From Nostoc sp. UCD121 (GTDB taxonomy: Bacteria; Cyanobacteriota; Cyanobacteriia; Cyanobacteriales; Nostocaceae), in the NCBI RefSeq assembly GCF_014222285.1, contig NZ_JACKZS010000043.1, positions 1 to 42,478 of the forward strand: 42,478 bases of DNA. The letters run 5' to 3'. A program made the translations under genes and the position numbers. Shown in pieces: positions 18,161 through 27,127 of the stretch (position 1 is the first letter of the stretch; every line of letters begins with the position of its first letter). Below the pieces are notes generated by a model. It searched no databases and was not told the origin of the DNA. It was given only the letters and a program-made list of their open reading frames with translations.

Positions 18161-19744
18161 ATGCATGATTGGCAGTATTTCTTTAACCACGATCGCAGCA
18201 ATTTAAATCAAGGCACTTACCGCATCTTTGAGCCGGAGTGGAAAGCAGAGATTCTCCACTGGTTCAGCCAAAAGGATGTAGATAAGCAGCAGAAAGAAGA
18301 TTTTATTCAAGCTTTAATAGATTTTGATGACGGCTGCGGCGATTTTTATCGGTATCGCGCTTATTTTTTGGCGGCTGAGGCTTTATCCCAGTTCCCAGAA
18401 TGTAGTTTGGCTGATGCAATTGTAGAACAGCTACTCAAATGGAGTTATGCCTATTTTCGGCAAGATAAACAAGATTGGCAGATATTACCAAAAGCATTAG
18501 TGAAGACAGCTAGAAAAACCCTGGAATTAACCGACAGAAAACGGGTTATTGCTGCTTTTGTCCATTTGGTTCATACTACAGAAAGTCGTTCAATTCTCCG
18601 AGTTGCAGCCGAGAAGTTAGGAACACTCGATCCGGGTAATAAAAGTGCGATCGCTGCTTTATTACTGCTAATGAAGCAAGCTAAAATTATCCCTTGGAGT
18701 GAAATTTGTAGCTTGGCGCAAATTGGCTACAAAAATGAAACTGTAATCAGTACTTTAATCCAATTTATCAAGATGGAGCCTGATGAGATTACAAATTACT
18801 GGTTGCTTTTAGAAGACATATATCAAGGTGCGATTATAGCTTTAGGAAACATAGCTTATGGCAATCAAATTGCGATCGCTACCCTGATTGATTTCATCCA
18901 AAAATACAAAGATGACGTGATTTGTTCAGATGCAGCTAAGGCTTTGTGGGATATCGATCCAGGTAATCCAATAGCATTAAATACTTTAGTGCAGATTCTC
19001 GAAACTACCGAGAATACATATTTACTCGATATGTCTATTAGATATCTGATGGTAATTGATCCAGGTAACAAAGCTGCAATCACTATTTTAACAGAGAGAA
19101 TTAAAACAACTCAGAATGAATTTTTCCGTTGTAAGGCTGCTTTACGTCTAGCAGAATTCGATTCAGGTAACAGGATGGCACTTAGTACCTTATCTAAGAT
19201 ATTTGAAACTGCTGAGGAGGAATACGTATATTTTTATGTGGCCGACATACTAGCGCAAACTAATGACTACCAGCAGCAAATAATTAAAGCTATGTGGAAA
19301 ATAGTTAAATTAAAAGATGAGCATACATCTCTAAGTGCGCTCTTTATCTTGCTGAAAATAGACTCCAATAATCAACAGGCATTTGAGACTCTAATTCGGC
19401 TATTGAACACTACAAAGGATGAATCAATTTTTACAAGTGCTGCTCGTATTTTACAAAAATTTAACCTAAGTAGAAAATTAAAAACAGAGAAGCTAAATAA
19501 ACTAATCGCTGTTTTTATCAGATCCATTCAAACCTCTCAGGATCTTGATCTCTTGGATATAGCTGATAGTTTGACAAAAATCCTCCAAAGCGAACATTTA
19601 CCACAAGTAGTCACAACCCTAAAAGACTATCTAGGTAAACAGTTCTACAAGAACAATTCTTATCGCTACGAAGCTGTGTTTAAAATCATCTGGCATTGCG
19701 CCGAAAATCTAACTTACCCAGATTTCCACAAAGCAATCAACTAA
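18161..19744 (+). CDS. HEAT-repeat protein resembling the sensor part of NACHT/STAND proteins
   Basis: A 527-residue helical-repeat protein. From residue 130 it has units of about 37 residues with the pattern (I/F)D-(P/S)-GN-x-x-A-(I/L)-x-x-L followed by a T-T-x-x-E segment (LDPGNKSAIAALLLLM, IDPGNPIALNTLVQIL, IDPGNKAAITILTERI). Its N-terminus and its last 25 residues (AVFKIIWHCAENLTYPDF) resemble the C-terminal sensor regions of cyanobacterial NACHT-HEAT proteins, but there is no NACHT or P-loop domain, and a stop at 18152-18154 closes the frame upstream. AGGAGG at 18153-18158 is only 2 nt from this ATG. A role in protein-protein sensing is inferred; ordinary phycobilin-lyase-like HEAT proteins are an alternative. 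Confidence 0.75.
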   Translation: MHDWQYFFNHDRSNLNQGTYRIFEPEWKAEILHWFSQKDVDKQQKEDFIQALIDFDDGCGDFYRYRAYFLAAEALSQFPECSLADAIVEQLLKWSYAYFRQDKQDWQILPKALVKTARKTLELTDRKRVIAAFVHLVHTTESRSILRVAAEKLGTLDPGNKSAIAALLLLMKQAKIIPWSEICSLAQIGYKNETVISTLIQFIKMEPDEITNYWLLLEDIYQGAIIALGNIAYGNQIAIATLIDFIQKYKDDVICSDAAKALWDIDPGNPIALNTLVQILETTENTYLLDMSIRYLMVIDPGNKAAITILTERIKTTQNEFFRCKAALRLAEFDSGNRMALSTLSKIFETAEEEYVYFYVADILAQTNDYQQQIIKAMWKIVKLKDEHTSLSALFILLKIDSNNQQAFETLIRLLNTTKDESIFTSAARILQKFNLSRKLKTEKLNKLIAVFIRSIQTSQDLDLLDIADSLTKILQSEHLPQVVTTLKDYLGKQFYKNNSYRYEAVFKIIWHCAENLTYPDFHKAIN

Positions 19745-19809
19745 ACAACAAGCGCAGAGTTCTTATCTTCCTTCGCGTACCTCTGCGCTTCCCTCCGCGT
19801 CCCTTTGCG

Positions 19810-20238
19810 TTAAAAAACAATCTCCCCCCTCATCCTCTCTTCTAGCACATCTAATAACCCATCCACATCCTTCCCAGATTGCTCAAAACAAATCGGTGGT
19901 GCTGGTTCCGGTGCAAACTGAATTAACTTAATTTCACCTTTACCAATGCCAATCATCACAACTTCTATTTCCGGCTTATGATTCTCAACAATTCCCAAAA
20001 TTTCTTGCAGCCGATTCTCAACTTTAATATTTAAATTCTCAATCTGTTCTTTCGGACAATAAACAAAATGTGGCGTTGGTTGCAAATCAATACCAACAGT
20101 ACCTTGACTATCACCATTTGCTAACCACAATCCCCAAAACAGCGCCGCCAATTCTTGCTGATTTGCTTTGACAAACCTATCCAACTGGACACGCCACTTG
20201 TTATCACCTGATTCTGGTTGATTATTGCCAAAAAACAT
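19810..20238 (-). CDS. ccmS: CcmS-like beta-carboxysome assembly protein (tentative)
   Basis: A 142-residue soluble cyanobacterial protein: KWRVQLDRFVKANQQELAALFWGLWLANG, then GTVGIDLQPTPHFVYCPKEQ, then EVVMIGIGKGEIKLIQFAPEP. I recall this pattern as the family annotated as beta-carboxysome assembly chaperone CcmS, which acts on a CcmK shell protein, but this is from memory and should be treated as tentative. It lies 44 nt downstream of the ABC exporter on the same strand and is probably co-transcribed, an unexpected partner. The other CO2-fixation genes in the window are consistent with, but do not prove, this role. Confidence 0.55.
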   Translation of the reverse strand: MFFGNNQPESGDNKWRVQLDRFVKANQQELAALFWGLWLANGDSQGTVGIDLQPTPHFVYCPKEQIENLNIKVENRLQEILGIVENHKPEIEVVMIGIGKGEIKLIQFAPEPAPPICFEQSGKDVDGLLDVLEERMRGEIVF

Positions 20239-20282
20239 AAATAATTTGTAATTCGTAATTAAAACACAAAGAAGGGGGAAAG

Positions 20283-22133
20283 TTATCTTAAGCCTGACTG
20301 TACACGCCAGAGGCCAGAATAAATACCGTCTTTCTCCAGCAATTGCTCATGAGTGCCCGACTCTACTAATTTCCCATGTTCCATGACATAAATGCAATCG
20401 GCATTGCGGATGGTGGAAAGACGATGAGCGATCGCAATTGTAGTTCTATCTACTGTAATCCGTTCTAGCGATCGCTGGATTGCCGCTTCTGTCTCATTAT
20501 CTACTGCTGAGGTCGCTTCGTCTAAAATCAGAATGGGGGGATTTTTTAAGACTGCCCGTGCGATCGCAATCCGTTGTCTTTGTCCACCAGATAACTTTTG
20601 TCCTCTTTCCCCGACAATTGTCTCATAACCTTGGGGCAAGTTAATAATAAATTCGTGCGCCTCGGCTATCTTCGCCGCCGTGATAATTTCTTGCTCTGTG
20701 TTCTCAAAGCTACCATAAGCAATATTCTCTGCTACAGTGCCATGAAATAGAAAGACATCTTGACTCACCAAACCAATGCAGCGCCGTAAATCTTGCAAAT
20801 TTAAACTTTGCAAATCAATGCCATCAAGAGTAATGCTTCCGGTTTGCACTTCATATAACCGCAACAAAAGTTTGACTAAAGTGCTTTTACCTGAACCTGT
20901 TGAACCGACAATTGCAATGGTTTTCCCCGCCGGAATATCCAAAGACAGATTTTTAATTACTGGAAATCTATCTTTATAGGCAAAATAAACATTTTTAAAT
21001 TGCACTTCACCGCGAACTTCATTCACAGGTAACGCCACATCACCTGTATGAATGGCGATAGGAGTATCTAACAAATTCATGACTCGATTAGTAGAAGCCA
21101 TTGCCCGTTGATATTGGTCAAATGTTTCGCCTAATCTAGTTAAAGGCCACAGCAAGCGCTGGATTAAAAATACTAATACGCTATAAGTACCTACAGACAT
21201 TTCTCCAGAAACTGCTGCCATGCCACCATATAAGAGTAATGCCGTGAAACCTACCAAAATCAGCATCCGAATTAACGGTACAAAAGCAGCAGAAAGAGTA
21301 ATTGCTTTGGCATTACTGCGGCGATAAGCATCACTATCTAATTCCAAACGAGAGGCTTCATAAGTTTCGGCAGTGAAACTTTTAATGGTAGTTATTCCAC
21401 TAATATTGTTTGACAAACGCGAATTGAGGAAACCTACCTTTTCCCGGACATCAGCATAGCGAGGTGCAAGCAGTCGTTGGTAAGCAAAAGAACCCCAGAG
21501 GATAAATGGCATTGGTGACAAAGCCATCCACGCTACACTAGGAGCCAAAATAAAGAAAGCAGCGCCAATAATTAGAACAGTTGCAGAAACTTGGATAATA
21601 TCATTTGCTCCTCCATCCAAAAACCGCTCTAATTGGTTAATATCATCACTGAGGATAGACATTAAACCACCAGTGCTGCGTTCTTCAAAATAAGCTAATT
21701 CCAATTCTTGCAAATGTTTGTAGGCATCCAAACGCAAGTCATGCTGAATATTCTGAGCTAAATTCCGCCAAAGTCGAGCGTAGGCGTATTCAAAAACAGA
21801 TTCTAGTATCCAAATGATGACAGTCAGGAAGGAAATAATCAAAAATTGTTGAAAGACATCGCGTACCCCTAACTGGGCAATTATAGAATCCTGCTGTTTA
21901 ACGACTACATCCACTGCCACGCCAATTAAGCCTGGTGGTGCCAAGTCGAAAAATTTATTGAGGGTAGAATAAGTAGTCGCCAGCCAAATTTGTTTACGAT
22001 ACTGGTGTCCATACTCAAGCAAGCGCTGGAGAGGATGCGTTGAATGTTTACGCCTTCTTGATGCCCGATGAGATTTTAATACAGTAGCCACGGCTTTTTG
22101 CGGTTTCGTGCAGTTGATATTACCACAGAACAA
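20283..22133 (-). CDS. ABC exporter, fused membrane and ATPase domains
   Basis: A 616-residue type I half-transporter that should work as a dimer in the inner membrane. Residues 45-345 hold six membrane spans with the EAA-like [16 protein letters not shown] coupling region. The ATPase domain has Walker [11 protein letters not shown]-loop SQDVF, signature LSGGQ, Walker [10 protein letters not shown] and switch His in AHRLS, all intact. Cargo is not predictable; the closest types are MsbA/multidrug or lipid exporters. The reported start is a TTG; a GTG at 22094 is also possible and neither has a good ribosome binding site, so the first 15-20 residues are uncertain. The CcmS-like gene follows. 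Confidence 0.92.
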   Translation of the reverse strand: MFCGNINCTKPQKAVATVLKSHRASRRRKHSTHPLQRLLEYGHQYRKQIWLATTYSTLNKFFDLAPPGLIGVAVDVVVKQQDSIIAQLGVRDVFQQFLIISFLTVIIWILESVFEYAYARLWRNLAQNIQHDLRLDAYKHLQELELAYFEERSTGGLMSILSDDINQLERFLDGGANDIIQVSATVLIIGAAFFILAPSVAWMALSPMPFILWGSFAYQRLLAPRYADVREKVGFLNSRLSNNISGITTIKSFTAETYEASRLELDSDAYRRSNAKAITLSAAFVPLIRMLILVGFTALLLYGGMAAVSGEMSVGTYSVLVFLIQRLLWPLTRLGETFDQYQRAMASTNRVMNLLDTPIAIHTGDVALPVNEVRGEVQFKNVYFAYKDRFPVIKNLSLDIPAGKTIAIVGSTGSGKSTLVKLLLRLYEVQTGSITLDGIDLQSLNLQDLRRCIGLVSQDVFLFHGTVAENIAYGSFENTEQEIITAAKIAEAHEFIINLPQGYETIVGERGQKLSGGQRQRIAIARAVLKNPPILILDEATSAVDNETEAAIQRSLERITVDRTTIAIAHRLSTIRNADCIYVMEHGKLVESGTHEQLLEKDGIYSGLWRVQSGLR

Positions 22134-22305
22134 AGTCTTGAGTCCTGAATCTGAAGATTGAAGGTTTAATGCAGACAGACTAAGGACTTACGCAAACAAT
22201 AGCCGAAACCCTGATTTGGAGGTAGAGACAATTGATGTAGACGCAAAGCGACAATTTGGCTCACGGTTCGACTACGCTCACCGAGCGAATTCGAGGTGCA
22301 CTCGT

Positions 22306-22355
22306 CCCCATTCGTCTCGCCGCCACAACAAAATTTGGCGGCGAGACGAATGGGG
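22306..22355. repeat. Perfect 20-bp hairpin
   Basis: CCCCATTCGTCTCGCCGCCA (22306-22325) pairs with its exact complement at 22336-22355 around a 10-nt loop. It is GC-rich in an AT-rich gap, with no T run, and looks like a mobile hairpin repeat rather than a terminator. Confidence 0.85.
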
Positions 22356-22401
22356 GTGCTAAACCTCATCTATGTTGAAACCTAGAGTTTTTAAAAGATA
22401 T

Positions 22402-22480
22402 TAGGTTGGGTGGAGTGAACCGCAACCCAACATTACCACCAAATTTTATGTTGGGTTACGCTAACGCTGCACCCAACCTA
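22402..22480. repeat. Inverted repeat with TAGGTTGGGTG ends
   Basis: TAGGTTGGGTG...CAACCCAACAT (22402-22433) is imperfectly complementary to ATGTTGGGTT...CACCCAACCTA (22448-22480). This cruciform-type repeat is a common dispersed element in heterocystous cyanobacteria. Confidence 0.75.
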
Positions 22481-22572
22481 CAAAACTACGGTTCTCATCT
22501 TATCCACTGCCGAGAAACCAAAATGGGTGGATTCTTCAAGACTGCACCCTACAAACTAATGACAATATAATT

Positions 22573-22599
22573 TTGACTTTTTTCTGAGATGTCTATAAT
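22573..22599 (+). promoter_or_regulatory. Sigma-70-type promoter for the SulP gene (candidate)
   Basis: TTGACT (22573-22578) and TATAAT (22594-22599) are separated by 15 nt, about 115 nt before the SulP start. The boxes are near consensus but the spacer is short. Confidence 0.4.
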
Positions 22600-22713
22600 A
22601 AAGGGGCTTTTACCCGTGGCTCTTTATGATTTTGGGTATTATGCTTAATTTGCCACATATTATATCACATCTATGTGTGCAGAAAAAATTGTTTATAAGA
22701 GTTAAAACTGAAT

Positions 22714-24402
22714 ATGGCAATCTCTAATATCCTCGAAGAACCACAGTTTTTACGTCTGAATCGCTGGTTTAGTGGACTGCGTGGCGATTTAACGGGTGGA
22801 CTAACAGCAGCAGTGGTAGCATTGCCTTTGGCTTTAGCCTTTGCGGTAGCGAGTGGTGTGGAACCAAAGGCGGGACTTTATACCGCTATTGTGGCGGGAA
22901 TTGTCGCGGCAATTTTTGGCGGTTCGCCAGTACAGATTACAGGGCCGACAGGTGCAATGGCTGTGGTTCTGGTGGGAATTGTCGCCAAGTACGGCCTTGA
23001 GAAAGTTTGGATTGCTGGGGTGATGGCTGGAATTATCCAGATTGCCTTGGGGGTTGCCAAACTTGGACAGCTAGTGAAGTTTATTCCCTATCCAGTGACG
23101 GCAGGCTTTACCAATGGTATTGCCGTGATTATATTTTGCGGTCAATTAAATAATTTCTTTGGTTTACAATTACCACGTAGTGAACACTTTTTGCCAGGGC
23201 TTTGGCAAAGTTTAACTCATGTAGAAGCTCTAAATTGGGCTGCTGTTGGGTTAGCAATTGTGGTAATGGCAGCCAATATTTTATGGCCCAGGATTAATAC
23301 GACAATACCGGGTTCTTTAGTGGGGTTGGTGTTGGCAACAGGGATAGCAACTTATTTTCATCTGGATGTACCCACAATTGGGAGTATTCCGCAATCTTTA
23401 CCAATGCCCCAAGGCATTCCCCACTGGAATGATTTTAGTGTGATTCGAGAACTGATTAATCCAGCTTTGGCTTTGGCTGCACTGGGAAGTATTGAATCGT
23501 TACTGTCGGCGGTAGTGGCTGATGGGATGACAGTGAGCGAAAAACACAATAGCGATCGCGAATTAATTGGTCAAGGATTGGCAAATATTATTATCCCATT
23601 TTTTGGCGGCATCCCGGCAACAGGTGCGATCGCTCGGACTGCTGTCAATGTCCGTTCTGGCGGCAAAACCCGACTATCTGGGGTAATTCACGGCGTTGCT
23701 TTAGCTATTATTGTTTTGACTTTAGCACCCCTAGCAGCACAGATTCCCTTAGCAGCACTTGCTGGCATTCTCATGGTAGTTAGTGTACGGATGATTGAGT
23801 GGGAAGCCATTGGTTTATTGATGCGTGCTACCTACTCCGACTTTGCGGTGATGATTCTCACCTGGCTAGTAACAATCTTGTTTGATTTAGTTCTCGCTGT
23901 AGAAGTAGGATTAATTGCAGCCGGAGCATTGTTCATCAAACGGATGAGCGATTTAAGTCTAGTTAAAATACCTGAAACCGAAGTATTTCCCCCTGGTACT
24001 CCTCTGGAATTAGGTAAGGAAATTGCGGTTTATCGCGTAGATGGCCCCGTATTTTTTGGTGCTGCTGAACGCTTTGCTACCTTCCTCCGCGATGAACCGG
24101 AAGTGAAGTATTTAATTCTCCGGTTGCGCTTTGTACCAAATATGGACACAACTGGATTAGTAGCTTTAGAGGATATTTACCATGACTTGGAACGGCACAA
24201 TTGCCGCTTAATTCTCACAGGCTTACAACCCGAAGTCAAACAACTATTGGAACGAACAGGGTTGTTAAAAACAATTGGATTATCAAATTGTTTTGAAACA
24301 ACTACAGATGCGATTTGCTCTATCTCTCCTCAGATTCGAGAATGTTCTCAGCCTGTAGCAGCTGCTTTGAAAACAAAAGAATTGATGGAGTTAAATGACT
24401 GA
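22714..24402 (+). CDS. SulP-family anion transporter with STAS domain
   Basis: A 562-residue membrane carrier. The first 420 residues hold the SulP transport core with about 12-14 membrane segments (GDLTGGLTAAVVALPLALAFAVASG, QITGPTGAMAVVLVGIVA). The last 130 residues form a cytoplasmic STAS domain (VYRVDGPVFFGAAERF, PNMDTTGLVALEDI), where the usual phosphorylatable Ser is Thr. Family substrates are sulfate and bicarbonate; BicA is a cyanobacterial bicarbonate member. The core here is closer to general SulP permeases than to BicA as I remember it, so substrate is left open. A promoter-like sequence precedes it. No sulfate-assimilation genes are nearby. Confidence 0.9.
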   Translation: MAISNILEEPQFLRLNRWFSGLRGDLTGGLTAAVVALPLALAFAVASGVEPKAGLYTAIVAGIVAAIFGGSPVQITGPTGAMAVVLVGIVAKYGLEKVWIAGVMAGIIQIALGVAKLGQLVKFIPYPVTAGFTNGIAVIIFCGQLNNFFGLQLPRSEHFLPGLWQSLTHVEALNWAAVGLAIVVMAANILWPRINTTIPGSLVGLVLATGIATYFHLDVPTIGSIPQSLPMPQGIPHWNDFSVIRELINPALALAALGSIESLLSAVVADGMTVSEKHNSDRELIGQGLANIIIPFFGGIPATGAIARTAVNVRSGGKTRLSGVIHGVALAIIVLTLAPLAAQIPLAALAGILMVVSVRMIEWEAIGLLMRATYSDFAVMILTWLVTILFDLVLAVEVGLIAAGALFIKRMSDLSLVKIPETEVFPPGTPLELGKEIAVYRVDGPVFFGAAERFATFLRDEPEVKYLILRLRFVPNMDTTGLVALEDIYHDLERHNCRLILTGLQPEVKQLLERTGLLKTIGLSNCFETTTDAICSISPQIRECSQPVAAALKTKELMELND

Positions 24403-24778
24403 GACTATTTTGCTCTGTAATAGCAAAATCGATATTTGCAATGACAAGTAAAACCTAATACTTCAGGATTTACACACTGAAAAACTGAAAGCTAAATCCC
24501 CCTAATACCGTTTCACTTTAAGATTGATACAGATTCTTGCAGGGGGAGCAAGAATAGTGATTTATTTGTATGTATCAATAATTTCGTGAAATGGTATAAC
24601 CCAATACTGCTCGGTTCAAGGGAAAAACTAAGGGGAAAATGATTGGAAGACTCGATATATAAGATTTTTTCCCCTTTTCCCTTTACGCCAAAATCCGGCA
24701 ATCATTGCCCCCTAACCTATTAAAACCGAGAGTTAGGGCGTGTCTTCCCAGGCAAAATAGCTTTAAAGATCAACAAAA
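24403..24778. other. Gap between SulP and ribokinase genes, with inverted repeat
   Basis: No gene. The main content is the nested inverted repeat at 24505-24597, followed by purine- and pyrimidine-rich sequence of low information. Confidence 0.5.
24505..24597. repeat. Nested inverted repeat, MITE-like
   Basis: Three pairs of arms lie in register: ATACCGTTTCAC/GTGAAATGGTAT (24505-24516, 24586-24597), TTGATACA/TGTATCAA (24524-24531, 24571-24578) and ATTCTTGC/GCAAGAAT (24533-24540, 24548-24555). The result is a 93-nt foldback with one asymmetric bulge. Confidence 0.7.
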
Positions 24779-25711
24779 ATGAGCATTATCGTCTTTGGCA
24801 GCATCAATATAGACTTAGTAGCAACAACACCCCGATTGCCAGTCCCAGGAGAAACGTTGCTAGGAGAAAAATTTTTTAAAGTTTCAGGAGGTAAAGGAGC
24901 GAATCAAGCTGTAGCATTAGCAAAACTGGGAATTCCTACCCAAATTGTGGGGCGTGTCGGTGCAGATGATTTTGGTGTGGAACTTGTCAACAATTTGCAA
25001 TCATCTGGTGTGCAGATTGATAATATTTTTGTGGATGAAACTGTTAGTTCTGGAGTTGCCATTATCGCCGTAAATCATGCTGGGGAAAATCAAATTATTG
25101 TAATTCCTGGTGCAAATGGGCGTGTAAATCAAGAAGATGTAGAACGATTGTCCCAGTTATTACCAGAAGCAACAGCACTGCTTTTACAATTAGAAATTCC
25201 GATTACTGCCGTGATTGCAGCCGCTAAAGCTGCAAAAAAAGCCAAAATCAGGGTAATTCTCGATCCAGCACCCGCACAATCTGATTTCCCAGACGAACTT
25301 TACCCATTAGTGGACATTATTACACCGAATGAAGTTGAAGCCGCGCAGTTAGTGGGTTTTCCTGTGGATGGAGAAGAACTTGCGGCAAAGGCTGCTGAAG
25401 TTTTATTACAACGGGGTGTGAAATGTGCGATCGTTAAACTGGGTGCTAAAGGTGTTTTTTGTGCCACTGCTGAGGAAAAGTTTTTTGTCCCCGCATTTCT
25501 GGTTCATGCAGTTGATACAGTAGCAGCTGGCGATGCTTTTAATGGTGGTTTAACGGCGGCACTTTTTGCAGGACTTTCTTTACATCAAGCAGTTGTTTGG
25601 GGTGCAGCAGCAGGTGCTTTAGCGACGACAAAAGCAGGCGCACAAACTTCACTGCCCGATAGGTTTACATTTGATACGTTTCTTAGGGAAAAGGCATCTA
25701 TCAGAGATTAA
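24779..25711 (+). CDS. rbsK: Ribokinase (PfkB family)
   Basis: A 310-residue sugar kinase. It begins MSIIVFGSINIDLV, has the ribose-binding PfkB signature 1 region FKVSGGKGANQAVALAKLG near residues 34-52, and the ATP/anion-hole signature DTVAAGDAFNGGLTAAL near residues 245-262 with the catalytic Asp in GD. Length and motifs match ribokinases that phosphorylate D-ribose to ribose 5-phosphate. No ribose transporter or repressor is adjacent, so it may act in nucleoside salvage. The ATG start is clear from the family N-terminus. Confidence 0.88.
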   Translation: MSIIVFGSINIDLVATTPRLPVPGETLLGEKFFKVSGGKGANQAVALAKLGIPTQIVGRVGADDFGVELVNNLQSSGVQIDNIFVDETVSSGVAIIAVNHAGENQIIVIPGANGRVNQEDVERLSQLLPEATALLLQLEIPITAVIAAAKAAKKAKIRVILDPAPAQSDFPDELYPLVDIITPNEVEAAQLVGFPVDGEELAAKAAEVLLQRGVKCAIVKLGAKGVFCATAEEKFFVPAFLVHAVDTVAAGDAFNGGLTAALFAGLSLHQAVVWGAAAGALATTKAGAQTSLPDRFTFDTFLREKASIRD

Positions 25712-25920
25712 GTAAGCGTAAATAATTGTCGTTGAAACTAAATCCTCATTAAGCCTTTTAGTAAATTAATTGGCAATTTATTACAGCAGATACAGACATT
25801 AAAGTCTGGAAAGTAAGCAGCTTTTTAGAAAAGCAATACCTCCTTGGTTATAGATGTAGTAAAGCGATCGCAAGTTTGATACGATTAGCTTGTAAGAATT
25901 CCCAAAGCAAGATTGTCACC

Positions 25921-26976
25921 ATGAGCAACTCGACTCCGATGGATGACGAAAAAAATCTCCCAAAGAAAAAGGGGAGGACACTCCCTCCGAAGCTCATCAT
26001 CTGGCTGGGAAAATTTGTCTGGACGACTATGTGGCAGATAATGATGTCAAAGCTTGCTCCTAGCAATCAGTCGGGAGCATATATTCGTCCTAATAGCCAG
26101 TTTCGCAAGTTCATTGGTATAGAAGAAGGAAATCCACACCCACCAGCAGCAGGGCGCTACAAACTCTATGTTGGGTTGGGTTGTCCTTGGGCGCATCGAA
26201 CCCTGGTTGTGCGATCGCTCAAAAAGCTCGAAGCGGTAATATCAGTATGTATTGTCTCTCCTTCTCCCATTGAAGGCGGTTGGATATTTAACGAGGAAGA
26301 AGAAGGTTGTCGTACACTAGCTGAATTTTATCAACTGGCAGAACCTGGTTACAGTGGACGCTCAACAGTTCCAATTTTATGGGACAACCAAACAAAAACT
26401 ATCGTTAATAATGAGAGTTCAGAGATTATCGTCATGTTGAACTCGGAATTTAACGAGTTCGCCAACAATCCCACACTGAATCTTTACCCAGAAGTACTCA
26501 AAGAGAAAATTGACTGGTGGAATGAGAAAATTTATCACGCGGTAAATAACGGTGTGTATCGCTGCGGTTTTGCCCAAACCCAAGAAGCATACAATCAAGC
26601 TTGTAATGAACTGTTTGCGACTCTCGATGAGATTGACATTGCATTGCAAACTAGTCGATATTTGTGTGGAGACAATCTCACCCTTGCAGATGTCCGTTTA
26701 TTCACGACGTTGTTTAGGTTTGATAGTGCCTACTACGGGTTGTTTAAGTGCAATAGGCAGCGAATTCGAGACTATCACAACTTGGGAGCTTACTTACGCG
26801 ATTTATATCAGCTTCCCGGTGTAGCTGATACCTGCGATGTCGAGAGTGTGAAGCGTGACTACTACGGGAACCTATTCCCACTCAATCCCGGTGGGATTAT
26901 TCCTGATGGGCCTGATATGTCTTATCTTTATGAACCATCTGGGCGCGATCGCATCGGCACCCTGAATGCTTCATAA
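25921..26976 (+). CDS. Glutathione S-transferase, xi class (glutathionyl-hydroquinone reductase)
   Basis: A protein of the YqjG/ECM4 type that reduces glutathionyl-hydroquinones using glutathione. The thioredoxin-like part carries GLGCPWAHRTLVV with the catalytic Cys of CPWA; the segment YIRPNSQFRKFI upstream and PGYSGRSTVPILWD, NNESSEIIVML downstream are family hallmarks. The helical C-terminal domain ends LFPLNPGGIIPDGP. I start at ATG 25921 (351 residues); a longer frame from a TTG at 25876 adds 15 residues with no ribosome binding site. Cyanobacterial members usually protect against quinone or oxidative stress; this role is inferred. Confidence 0.88.
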   Translation: MSNSTPMDDEKNLPKKKGRTLPPKLIIWLGKFVWTTMWQIMMSKLAPSNQSGAYIRPNSQFRKFIGIEEGNPHPPAAGRYKLYVGLGCPWAHRTLVVRSLKKLEAVISVCIVSPSPIEGGWIFNEEEEGCRTLAEFYQLAEPGYSGRSTVPILWDNQTKTIVNNESSEIIVMLNSEFNEFANNPTLNLYPEVLKEKIDWWNEKIYHAVNNGVYRCGFAQTQEAYNQACNELFATLDEIDIALQTSRYLCGDNLTLADVRLFTTLFRFDSAYYGLFKCNRQRIRDYHNLGAYLRDLYQLPGVADTCDVESVKRDYYGNLFPLNPGGIIPDGPDMSYLYEPSGRDRIGTLNAS

Positions 26977-26990
26977 TGTACATTGAAAAA

Positions 26991-27092
26991 GAGGCAGGGG
27001 AGCAGGGGGAGAGAAACAAACAAGTGTATTTCGAGCTATTTTAGTAGTAAAAATTACTAAACATTTCTCTTTGCTCCCCTGCCCCTTCCTCT
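26991..27092. repeat. Purine-rich inverted repeat between GST and aspartoacylase genes
   Basis: AGGCAGGGGAGCA (26992-27004) faces TGCTCCCCTGCC (27072-27083), with weaker complementarity beyond. G-rich GGGGAGCAGGGG units of this kind also occur at the window end (42428-42460). It may act as a terminator but is probably a dispersed repeat. Confidence 0.55.
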
Positions 27093-27127
27093 TGATTGAG
27101 AGGCTGCATTCTGGAGTTGGTGTAATT

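Larger units (their letters stand above)
22134..22572. other. Repeat-rich non-coding region before the SulP gene
   Basis: No gene. It contains an AAGGACTTACGCAAA-type sequence near 22182-22196 of the kind often found at ends of mobile-element remnants in Nostoc, a GC-rich perfect hairpin (22306-22355) and an inverted repeat (22402-22480), annotated separately. Confidence 0.6.

Noticed and set aside
22166..22369. Minus-strand frame of 67 codons
   Set aside because: Lies over the GC-rich hairpin repeat, which explains the open frame.
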